Assembly: GCA_945910005.1 (NCBI GenBank)
Contig: OX246741.1
Coordinates: 5,820,788 to 5,884,787 of the forward strand
DNA length: 64,000 nucleotides
DNA from: Isoperla grammatica
Taxonomy: Eukaryota > Arthropoda > Insecta > Plecoptera > Perlodidae
Direction: 5' to 3'
Shown here: one piece after another, positions 55,504-64,000 of the stretch
How positions within the stretch are numbered: the first letter of the stretch is position 1
Layout: each line of letters opens with the position of its first letter
The notes under the pieces: generated by a model
What the model was told of the DNA's origin: nothing
The model's input: only the letters and a program-made list of their open reading frames with translations
The model's database searches: none
Made by a program: the position numbers and the translations under genes

Positions 55504-56021
55504 GTCAAATGTTCCTGATGAATCGCTTCTTCGACGGCGCCTTCCTCAACTTCGGCATCGACGTCATCACCTTCATGCAGAGCGACCAGGAGGATCGCGT
55601 CGACCCAATGATCGAGATCTTCCCCCGCATGACCAAGTGCACCTTCTACAAATACGGCGTGAGCGGGGAGGTGGAGCGTCACGACGCCGTGTGTATTCTC
55701 CCCCTCAACGTCGTCAACGAGAAGATCTACATCTTCCTCTGGTTCTGGTTCATCCTGCTAGGGGCGCTGACGCTCATGTGCGTCGTCTACCGCATCATCA
55801 TCATCCTGAGCCCGCGCATGAGGGTCTACCTGCTCAGGATGAGGTTCAGGCTAATCAGGAGAGACGCTATAGACGCGATTGTGCGCAAGTCCAAGATGGG
55901 AGACTGGTTCTTGTTTTATATGTTGGGGGTGAATGTAGACTCTGTGATATTCCGCGATGTGATGCACGAGTTGGCTACGCGGCTGGGCCATCATCATCAC
56001 CTTAGCAACCAGGATGCGTGA
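55504..56021 (+). CDS. shakB: Innexin shared terminal coding exon 4 (loop 2, TM4, C-terminus)
   Basis: This exon completes the channel subunit. The phase-1 junction restores [15 protein letters not shown]. It then encodes the second extracellular loop with [39 protein letters not shown]4 ([19 protein letters not shown]) and a cytoplasmic tail with [20 protein letters not shown] and [14 protein letters not shown]. It ends [10 protein letters not shown] and a TGA. The length and the ...QDA ending match ShakB. GC content is far higher than the flanking introns, consistent with a constrained coding exon. A GTAAGT motif at 56048, 27 nt after the stop, suggests the 3' UTR may be spliced. No nearby AATAAA was identified with confidence. 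Confidence 0.97.
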
Positions 56022-56047
56022 CATAATGCTGCAGTCAAGTATGACGG

Positions 56048-56053
56048 GTAAGT
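56048..56053 (+). promoter_or_regulatory. Possible 3' UTR splice donor
   Basis: TGACGG|GTAAGTC lies 27 nt after the innexin stop. It is a good donor match, but usage is unproven. Confidence 0.35.
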
Positions 56054-56587
56054 CACAAACACTTCATTCACTATCTTCTTGAATAATGTGCAGATAGATT
56101 AATAGTTATTAGATTTTTATGTAAATAATGTGTTCATTAACGAAGAGCACATTAAAAAGAAACGCTGTCTTAGGTTATATCAGGCATCAACCAGAATTGT
56201 TCATATTTTTAGTAAGGGCTTTCTAGTAGGGGTTAAATTTTGTTAAATTATTGTTTTCACTTTAAAAAGTATCTCGTGTTAAAAGTTGAAGATACTGCAT
56301 CAAGTTTATACTAAGATGTAAATAATGTGTCAACTTCAAATTACCCTGAGTATAATAATGCGATATCAAGTCTGTTGTGATAAAGGCTGATACACACACT
56401 CAGGTTTAAAGCTGTGATGTATGTCTATGTAGCGGTGCGCTTGCGAATTAAAGTATCGAGACGATAGATGTAAAATATCATTCAATTTTCCCAACGAATT
56501 ATATACATGGGTAATGTAAACCATGATTATATTCCATATTAATTAAAACGGAAACATAGTAGAACAGGTAAAACTTTATAACCTACT
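56054..56587. other. 3' UTR or intergenic sequence
   Basis: AT-rich and presumed to hold the 3' UTR, or its intron, of the innexin gene. No other feature recognised. Confidence 0.4.
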
Positions 56588-56760
56588 ACCTAGTTATTGG
56601 ACTGTACACTGTTCCTTGTCACAACATAAAATTAAAACGCAATATTTCTAACCCTGATCAGAGCTCTTCAACAGGCTGTTGTAGAGCTCTGATCAGGGCT
56701 CGAAATATTGCGTTTTAATTTTGTTGTGACAAGGAACAGTGTACAGTCCAATTACTAGGT
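56588..56760. mobile_element. Long foldback MITE
   Basis: Arms of about 80 bp run inward from ACCTAGTTATTGGACTGTAC and its near-perfect inverse on the right, meeting at a short loop CAACAGGCTGTTG. Inner arm segments CCTGATCAGAGCTCT and AGAGCTCTGATCAGG are exact inverses. The transposon class is unclear; no obvious TSD was found. Confidence 0.9.
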
Positions 56761-57170
56761 TCTTCTTATATATTCCATATTATTGACAATCGTGGCTCCA
56801 CGGGATGGGGGGAAGGGGGGGGGGGTTGTAGACTAGAGAGCCTTGAACCGTGTCCCTCCACCTTTCAAGCTTTAAGGACATCATTGTCACCCACAAATGT
56901 AAAAGAAATAAAATAAAAATAGCCTAACAAAACTTCCATCACGTTGCATGCCTAAAGTTGTTGCTGCTCCGATGAACATTCTATTTGTGGCGCTCGGCAC
57001 ACATGGGCGGACGGAATGTAAACTAACTAACCACGCGAGCACATGGGCGCGTGTGCGTGTGCGTGTGCGTGTTAGTCACGTGTGATGCCACGTGTGTTGC
57101 CTGCCCGCACACGACAGGGGCAGCAGCGATTCAACGCTCGAACAGGCAGAGCCGGGAGACACTGACGTTA

Positions 57171-57643
57171 GGGGCCGTCCATAAATGATGTCACACTATA
57201 TTTGGGGGGGGGGAGGGGGGTCTTCAACTTGTGAGAATATGTGATGGGGGGGGGGGGGGGGTAAGTCTTTCTGTGACATCCATGCATGCACTGCATATAA
57301 TGCCATTTTTTAGTGCAGACTCTTTTTCAGTATTTTACATTTTTCAAATAATCCCACAATTTCACGCATTTCCAAATCTGGTTTTTAGTCACTAGAATGC
57401 GCCACCTGCTGAGTTTCGCCATGGACGAATGATCAGTAACTAGCAGCTGTGCAAATGTAAAAAATAAAGAAAATACAAATTTTTGATCTCGATGTGACTG
57501 ATTTTGTCCCAGTTTTTTTTATGTTGGCATGTCGGGGGGGGGGGGGGGGAGGAGGAGTACTTTATTTTTTTGTGACATCATTAAAGGGGGGGGGGGGGCC
57601 TAATTTGGTCAAAAATTGTGTGACATCATTTATGGACGGCCCC
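57171..57643. mobile_element. PIF/Harbinger-like MITE, 473 bp, TSD TTA
   Basis: Perfect inverted ends of at least 26 bp start GGGGCCGTCCATAAATGATG and continue TCACAC on both sides, flanked by TTA (57168-57170 and 57644-57646). The interior holds several long G runs (for example 57246-57261) and no transposase. A 3-bp TTA duplication fits PIF/Harbinger. Confidence 0.88.
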
Positions 57644-57646
57644 TTA

Positions 57647-58900
57647 TCCATAGACATTGATGGAGATTTTATTGAGATAAATGAAAAGAGTGACGTCTTG
57701 TGATAAGCGTGTGTATGTGATTTTGAATGTTTTCGATAAGAAAAATAGATTGTTTGGAAGCCTCGTGACTCCACGTGTCCGTATAGTCCTAACCGGCTCC
57801 ACCAATCACAACGCGTAATAAGAAAGACAGGCTGTCCTGTCGTCTTGTCACCTGAGATGACAGCCTGTCAGAAACATAGAAATGTATTAAGAATGTCGAC
57901 GTAAACCGCCTGAAAGGAAGGGATGTGTTGCGTTATAGAGATATATGTGAACGAAGCCAATGAAGAATATTAATTGATCTATCCAAATCCCGCACGGCAC
58001 CGAAAAGGTTTTGAATATATTTAGTCACCCTACTATTAAATACCACGCTTGACGTAAATATCAAGATATTTAATTAACTTATGTCAACAGTCATAATTAT
58101 TTGGCATAAAAATAACATGCTGCATATTTTCCTTTAGATAAACTATAATAAACGTTGTTGAATCACTAAACACTTAAATCTGTTCCTTTCTAACTTTAAT
58201 AGTATAATACGAATCAATTAGCGATCGTGTGATATAGTTTGAGCTGCTATAAAGACGTCAAATGTGGTCGGCAAACTCAAAGAACTTCTCTGTCGAGAAA
58301 AATATAAACAATTATATCTCACTTCTGTGCGGATATTTATAACTTGTGTCTATCTGATCCCCGAAATGTATTTTTAAAAGTTTCTTAATGGATATTATCT
58401 CACCTTCCAGTTCAACCAACAGCGAAGCGAGAAATAGGAAAAAAAATACGAGGAAGATGGCAAAGACCCTAATTATAGACGAAATTAATGTGGTATTCGT
58501 GAGTTGTAACAGTAGCGCTCGTAAACTGGTCACATTTCAAAATGCAGGAGTTCCAGATGCCTAAAGTCTTACCGTGCGTCAACCGTTGATTTGTTTGTTT
58601 GTAGGCTATTATTTATAAATAACCATCAACCATAACTATTTAATTGTCAAATAAAGTTCAAATGGTGTGATTTCAGAACCTACTACTGTGGTGAAATGTA
58701 GAATTGTTATATATCCTTGTGGACGTCGTGATCACTTCTCAAAATAAGTCCTGTCCAACTAAATAATATAATTGTCAGTCAAGTTTCCCATAACTCTTGT
58801 TTATTCATTAACTCGTCTTTCGTCGCCCAGTTTACATAAATAAATTCTAAACGGGATTGAGTTGTATGCAATCCTATGCGGCGTTCACTCCTCGTAGGCG
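57647..58900. other. No gene recognised
   Basis: AT-rich sequence. The small open frame at 58312-58533 (minus) has a hydrophobic stretch but no recognisable family. Confidence 0.5.
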
Positions 58901-58901
58901 G

Positions 58902-59062
58902 ACACAAACACAAACACAAACACAAACACAAACACAAACACAAACACAAACACAAACACAAACACAAACACAAACACAAACACAAACACAAACACAAACA
59001 CAAACACAAACACAAACACAAACACAAACACAAACACAAACACAAACACAAACACAAACACA
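58902..59062. repeat. (CACAAA)n hexamer microsatellite, ~27 units
   Basis: Essentially perfect hexamer array. Long open frames on both strands (for example KH, TQ, CL and CV dipeptide runs) are by-products of the 6-bp unit. Confidence 0.97.
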
Positions 59063-60639
59063 TTCGAAGAGGTTCGGATTCGTTCTGTCTACCAGAAAAT
59101 GAATGCGAGAGCGAGCCGATAGTATGGGACTCAATCCCAAATGAATATCGTCATGTAAACAGAATCGAACATGGCCAGGATTGGAATGCAAATCTTGAGT
59201 CCTGTAGTTTCCCGAAATCCAATTCAGAAGGCTGTATTATTGGAGTAAACGAGGACGAATCCTAATATGAATGACATGTAAACACAAGTCGAGAATTGCG
59301 TTCAATTCCATTTCAACCTAATCCCAACCTCGGTATTGTATAAACACACGGCTAATGTAATGTGTATTCTGATGCATAAGCTTGACTATAAGACGGTCCG
59401 CTTTACGGTTGCACCCTGGGTGGGTCGACAATATATACATTATTTGTTTATTGATAATATTTGAAACTTTAATTTTAAAAAAAAAATTTTTAGTTCTTTC
59501 GAAAAAAAACATGTGGCTATTTGTTTGTTATTTTTATGTATTTGTATGTTAAATCAAATTTTTAGTTCTTTTTATAATAACTTTTTCAATTTAATTTAGC
59601 GCTCTCACGGTACTACAAACAGTCAAACATACATTAGTTTCAAGCTGTCTTTTTTAACATTACGACTCTCCTTCCTCGTAATTAATCTTGATTTAGCGCA
59701 AAAAGAAAATGTTGGCAGTTCGTTGATGATTCTTAGAAATAAAACCTCATAAACTCGTCTCTGGCAACTAACAAGGTTACAACCCCAGAACTAAATTTTA
59801 TAATGTTTACAAGTTGCCAAATCTGTTTGATAATCTTTAGCGTCCGTTTGGAGTAAACCAGGCACACGTTGTAACACAAACATCTAAGAGTGTTCTGTTG
59901 TTGTGTTATCTCTGCACTATTTTGTGTAAAAACCGCACATTTATGAGCTCCGAGCGCGCTGTTTTATTAAGTGCCCCGGCAGGCACGACACAAGGGCATT
60001 CCGCCAGAAGAATTATATCACAGTCGGGGTAATGCAGATGTGGTCTTACACAGTCGCGTTTACTGTGCTCTTGCGTCCAAATTAACTGTACATTACTGTT
60101 TCATATCAGCTCGTGAAGAGTGAAGAATATTACACGTCATTATCATAATAACAGAAAATGCATGATGGCCCAGTAAGCCAAAAATGCGGGCCCAGGAAAA
60201 GAAGAAAAAATAAGACATTCTAAATTGATGATTCTCTTCGTAACTTTCGGCAACTGAATCACATGTTCAATTAGCATAAACTGAAATACAACACATCATG
60301 AAACTATGCTCCACAGCAACCTTGTGGATGCTGATGTCATAGATAAGTGAGGTGTTGATAAATCAAATGTTAGTATTTATAAAACACACCCACTGATTGG
60401 CTTCTCTCTCGTCTATAACATCGGCAATAACAATGATTTCTGTGCAACTTCTTTATCGACGCGTTCAAGAATATTTTCTTGATAATAATGTCGTTTCTTC
60501 AGATCTTACAACAAGATTCAAGCATCATTTCCCCCCCAAGCATTCTTGCTCTCCCCGTTTTTAAATCGCCAGTGTACGGATGTTTATTATCTCACGTCTG
60601 TGTGAATTCAGTAACGCTTTGAAAGACGAGAGTTGCAGA
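59063..60639. other. No gene recognised
   Basis: AT-rich, with no domain-bearing frame and no clear repeat. Confidence 0.5.
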
Positions 60640-60745
60640 GAGATGAAGATGAAGGATGATTACAAAATGATTGACGTACCCGGGATTCGAACCCACGTCC
60701 ACAGGGTGTACAAAACTCGGAGGTGTTTCGATACCGTCCGTGTGT
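60640..60745 (-). repeat. tRNA-like SINE relic
   Basis: On the minus strand GTGGGTTCGAATCCCGGG is a strong B box and T arm. Flanks (GATGAAGGATGATTACAAAA) match 11440-11535 and 42690-42830. Confidence 0.5.
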
Positions 60746-61559
60746 GATCCACCACAAACTTAATGTGAACTTGTTTTTCTTTGCGGGAAATCTTTCGTCT
60801 CTTTTCAGTTGAAAACATTTTCTTAGTCGAATCGACAGAAATTCGCTGGTTTACATCACTTATTGAGAGAAGCTCGCTGATTGGCTCTGAGGGAAACCAG
60901 TGACACCTTGACGGTGTTGTTGATATAGTCTTGCCCGACTTTTGGCAAGGGAAATGGCAAAATGAGGCAGATTTGTTTACTGAAATCAGGGATGTACAAG
61001 ATTGTTATGCGGTTCCGTGTCTGTGTCGTATGTTAGACACTTTGGACTAACATGGAGCGATTTAAAAAGGGACGGAACTTGATGTAAAAACTATGTCATT
61101 CTCTGACGAGAACGTTGACGTGTTTAGTGCGTTATGATTTGAAAATCTGTTTCCGACAGTTTCAACTCTGTAGGAGATACCCATCGAAAATAATAAACAT
61201 ATGCACTCTATCTTCGCAATATGATAATCTTAGCAATAGTAATAGCAGGAATATTGAATTATACCTCACAATAATGATATCGAAGCATAGGGTACCAATA
61301 TAAGGTACTTTAAAAAATATGGCCCCCGATGAAAATCTGGTCTAACAGTCAAGAGGTTGAACAATAAATAAATCCACACATTTGTGTATTTAGATTTTTA
61401 GTGAGGTGAGGGTTGGGGGGGGGGGGGATAGCATTTGTAACATTGTTCTATACTTTGTAAGACTAGTTATAGAACAACATTAAACAAATAGGCTAGAAAT
61501 AGATACATTTTGTAATCTGCTCAAATGTATCTCATTGCACGCTAACATAGTTGTCATGG
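60746..61559. other. No gene recognised
   Basis: Contains a 13-G run near 61415-61427. No credible coding sequence. Confidence 0.5.
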
Positions 61560-61690
61560 TCGATCAGGCGTTGACCTGTTAAACTATGATGTAAGTATAC
61601 CAGATTCGATTCCTGACTTAACCATGGATGTCATGTGGCGTTCTAGGCATCGTTGCCAAACTTCGAGACTATGCTCAAGCGAAAATGAGT
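61560..61690 (+). repeat. tRNA-like SINE relic
   Basis: ATCAGGCGTTGACCTGTTAA followed by CCAGATTCGATTCCTG resembles A- and B-box regions, with a tRNA-unrelated body after it. Confidence 0.4.
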
Positions 61691-61720
61691 CAAAACTCAA
61701 GCATATTATACCTAAAGTCG

Positions 61721-61882
61721 GTTTCACTAAACTTTCAAGCACACGATTAACCGTTCATCGGACGTTTTCTCCTAACAAACATATCGACTGGTAGAAAACA
61801 CCGAGCATGTTTGTTGAATCCATGTTTACCAATCCAAGATTATTAAATCGGAGATTAACAAAGGTTGGTGAAACCGGACCCT
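61721..61882. mobile_element. Foldback MITE
   Basis: The ends GTCGGTTTCACTAAACTTTC and AAAGGTTGGTGAAACCGGAC are inverted. Same family as 49908-50091, with shared inner AATCGGAGATTAACAAAG. Confidence 0.7.
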
Positions 61883-62259
61883 AGTCGTAATATGTTCTGT
61901 TATGATGGTCGGGTATCTGTCCTATGGGTTGGACACCCCTGACGTCCATCATTCAAGCGAGCAATGTGTTCAAGGGTTTATTATTGGAATATCCTCGCAT
62001 GTTAACGTATACATAGTAGCTAGCATAATCATACCCTTGTTCTTTCTGCAGAGTATTTCAGATAGCCGCTCGCTATACTGTTTTCACTTTTCACATACAA
62101 AACTTTAACCCAGAAACTTTTATGCTACCATGATTGCGAAACACGGAAGCAACAAATATTACGTTGTCGTAAAAATGTTTACCGACTGTTCGGGTCTAGA
62201 AGCTCATCTACAACTGATGCTCTTTCCTATAGGCCATTTTGAAAATTGGAGAAAGAATG
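61883..62259. other. No gene recognised
   Basis: No domain-bearing frame or clear repeat. Confidence 0.45.
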
Positions 62260-62510
62260 CCGAGGAGAATGCTATAGAACTGTAGAGTCCAGGTAGAAGA
62301 ACGAGAGGAAGACCACGACAAAGATGGCACGACAAAGTGAGGAAGGATGTGGAAATGCGAGGAGGGGACTGGAATCTAGTTGAGGGGGAAGAGTGGTGGC
62401 ACAGATAACTAATTAACTTGCGTAGGTGGTGGCAGGATAGAAGAAGATGGAGAGGTTTATCTTCAATGCCGACCCAACGCAGAGTTGGACGTGGCAACAG
62501 ATGATGATGA
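62260..62510 (+). mobile_element. RTE-like LINE 3' end fragment with (GAT)n tail
   Basis: The fragment encodes RTRGRPRQRWHDKVRKDVEM and, after a small disruption near 62400-62435, WWQDRRRWRG. It ends in GATGATGATG. The GRPRQRW...W...WWQDRR pattern is the usual C-terminus of RTE-like LINE proteins. A stop and a duplicated GTGGTGG segment break the frame. A shorter inverse copy is at 9960-10125. Confidence 0.75.
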
Positions 62511-62511
62511 T

Positions 62512-62682
62512 CTAGGATCTTTAGATAGAATTAATCACGGCCTTCTAAGTCTTCAATGAAAACAATGCACAACAATGAAAAATGCACCTTGACATAACAT
62601 TTGAAAACTAGTTTTTATTGTTATGCATTGTTGTCATTGAAGATTTTGAGGACCGTGATTAATTCTATCTAAGGGTCCTGGA
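62512..62682. mobile_element. Foldback MITE, ~171 bp
   Basis: Left arm TTAGATAGAATTAATCACGG and right arm CCGTGATTAATTCTATCTAA are exact inverses within ~60-bp arms. The inner parts TCTTCAATGA.AACAATGCA and TGCATTGTTGTCATTGAAGA also pair. It begins directly at the (GAT)n tail of the RTE fragment. Confidence 0.9.
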
Positions 62683-64000
62683 TCAATGTTGACCTGGGTC
62701 ATGCAACAATGGTTTACTTCGAACTTTCAGGTAGAAGCAAATACCGTAGAAGTTTCGTGTAAGTGTGCGTGCTCGCTTATCAACGCGTTACACAGAGCGT
62801 TTCTCTATAGTAATATGAATGTTGATACCAAAAACCTTAATAGGAATGCTACGGTATATGTTGATACGTTTTGCGTCGTATGTCTTGATTATCCATTGAT
62901 TTTAAGAGTGTACAAATATGGCAGATGTGCCTACATAGGCAGAAATAAATAAGAAATATGAGGCGGAAGTAAAAGGCAGGCTACAAATAAGTTAAGCTAA
63001 CTATAAACTAAACCATAGTTTCTATAGCACATTGTGTAAAGGCTGTTTACGCGTTTATCGTCACGTCAAAAGTAGACCGAGTGTTTAGAATGTATATGTT
63101 CTCTGAACACGCCTCGACGAATAATAATAATCTGAAACTAGTTCAAATTCGTTTAGTGGTTTTCACTTTCTTAGTAACAGCGCTTTTGTGTTTTTAATGG
63201 AGTGTAAATATAACGCTTAATTTCTTCTTTACTCCCAATATCTGCGTAATGATTATAGAAAGCAGTATAAATGAATATTGAATGATCAAACTACACTGTC
63301 GTTTTTAGAGTAGTTATTATGTTTACCTGTTCGATTGATTTATTGATTGATATTTACGTCTCATATTTTTGCAACTTGACTAATCGAGACGATGAGTGAG
63401 TGAAATGTGTAGATGAAATCTGAGAATGTTTGGAGGAAAGAGGCAAGTAGGAAAATGGAAATGGGAGGATAAGGGACAGGCGTCCTAGGAATTGTGTTTT
63501 TACTGACAGCACAATGCGCAACAGATTGGCAAGAGTTCTTCCCGGTTGTGAAACGGAAGTTGAATACTTGTACCAAAGATTTGCTTGTACTAACGTCATA
63601 GTCGGCGTAGGCTCTGTGTGTAGGCGTTCATGTAGGGGGTGTGAATCATGTGTGATTTTAGTTGGGACTGATTTCTTCGAATTCTATGTAACTTGCTTAT
63701 TTTAATCCTCGCTGTTGCGCTACAAGGAACGGTGCTTATGTTTGGAAAATGTGTCAGAAAAGTAAACTAAAGCTTATACTTACAGCGTAGGGATCGAACG
63801 GATTATATTGAATCGATGGGTCATAGCAACTTCCGGTGGCCGGTCTCAAATCTGTATAGGTGACTTCACCATAAGCCTAAATGAAACTATGTATTTCCAA
63901 GAACCAATGTAGTGTGTGTAAAATAAGTGGGAGGGTGATCCCGTAAACACAATTGATCAATTCTTATTAAATAGGTACCGGTACTCATATTATCCATACA
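62683..64000. other. No gene recognised
   Basis: AT-rich to mixed sequence. The open frames at 62686-62952 and 63354-63599 show no recognisable domain. Confidence 0.5.

Noticed and set aside
55434..56005. Antisense frame 55434-55682 and +2 frame 55490-56005
   Set aside because: Shadows of the GC-rich innexin exon 4; the true frame matches the family through to its stop.
58779..59265. Overlapping open frames on both strands with KH, TQ, CL and CV dipeptide repeats
   Set aside because: By-products of the (CACAAA)n array; the flanking residues show no domain.

Overview
The window is eukaryotic, AT-rich, and almost entirely intronic or repetitive. The only host gene I can support is an innexin (invertebrate gap-junction channel), so the source is a protostome. 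Residue-level resemblance to shaking-B (shakB), together with arthropod-type LINEs and MITEs, points to an arthropod, most likely an insect with large introns. I cannot name the species.

Gene layout, plus strand. There are three alternative 5' coding blocks: block A (exons 10301-10434 and 11910-12099, N-terminal exon not found), block B (19403/19419-19784, closest to canonical ShakB) and block C (25537-25887). Each encodes TM1, the first extracellular loop with its Cys pair, and the YYQWV start of TM2. All three end in phase 0 after a Gln codon. They can splice into the same shared 3' exons at 50930-51149 (TM2 remainder to TM3) and 55504-56021 (TM3 remainder, loop 2, TM4, C-terminus, stop). 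Block B plus the shared exons gives 367 aa, and block C plus the shared exons gives 362 aa. The gene therefore spans at least 45 kb and looks like an alternative-promoter locus making channels with different N-termini and first loops.

Most striking feature: two of this gene's exon/intron boundaries have become minisatellites. The acceptor of exon A2 with the first 88 bp of the exon is repeated four times (116 bp period, 11562-11997). The end of the shared exon with its splice donor is repeated 34 times (80-89 bp period, 51071-54063). Every unit carries a splice-site-like sequence, so the pre-mRNA would hold dozens of decoy sites.

Repeats elsewhere. 1-4590 is a three-copy composite tandem repeat, and 6280-6698 is a 104-bp minisatellite. 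28820-30640 is a 5'-truncated non-LTR retrotransposon with an intact reverse transcriptase reading frame, flanked on both sides by ~1 kb (AAT)n arrays. Several non-autonomous DNA transposons have exact target-site duplications: hAT type at 20924, 23746, 34250, 42137 and 46121, and PIF/Harbinger type at 57171. There are also foldback elements (10441, 49908, 56588, 61721, 62512), two RTE-like LINE 3' ends, tRNA-derived SINE relics, a (CACAAA)n array and many long poly-G runs. No rRNA, functional tRNA or CRISPR was seen.
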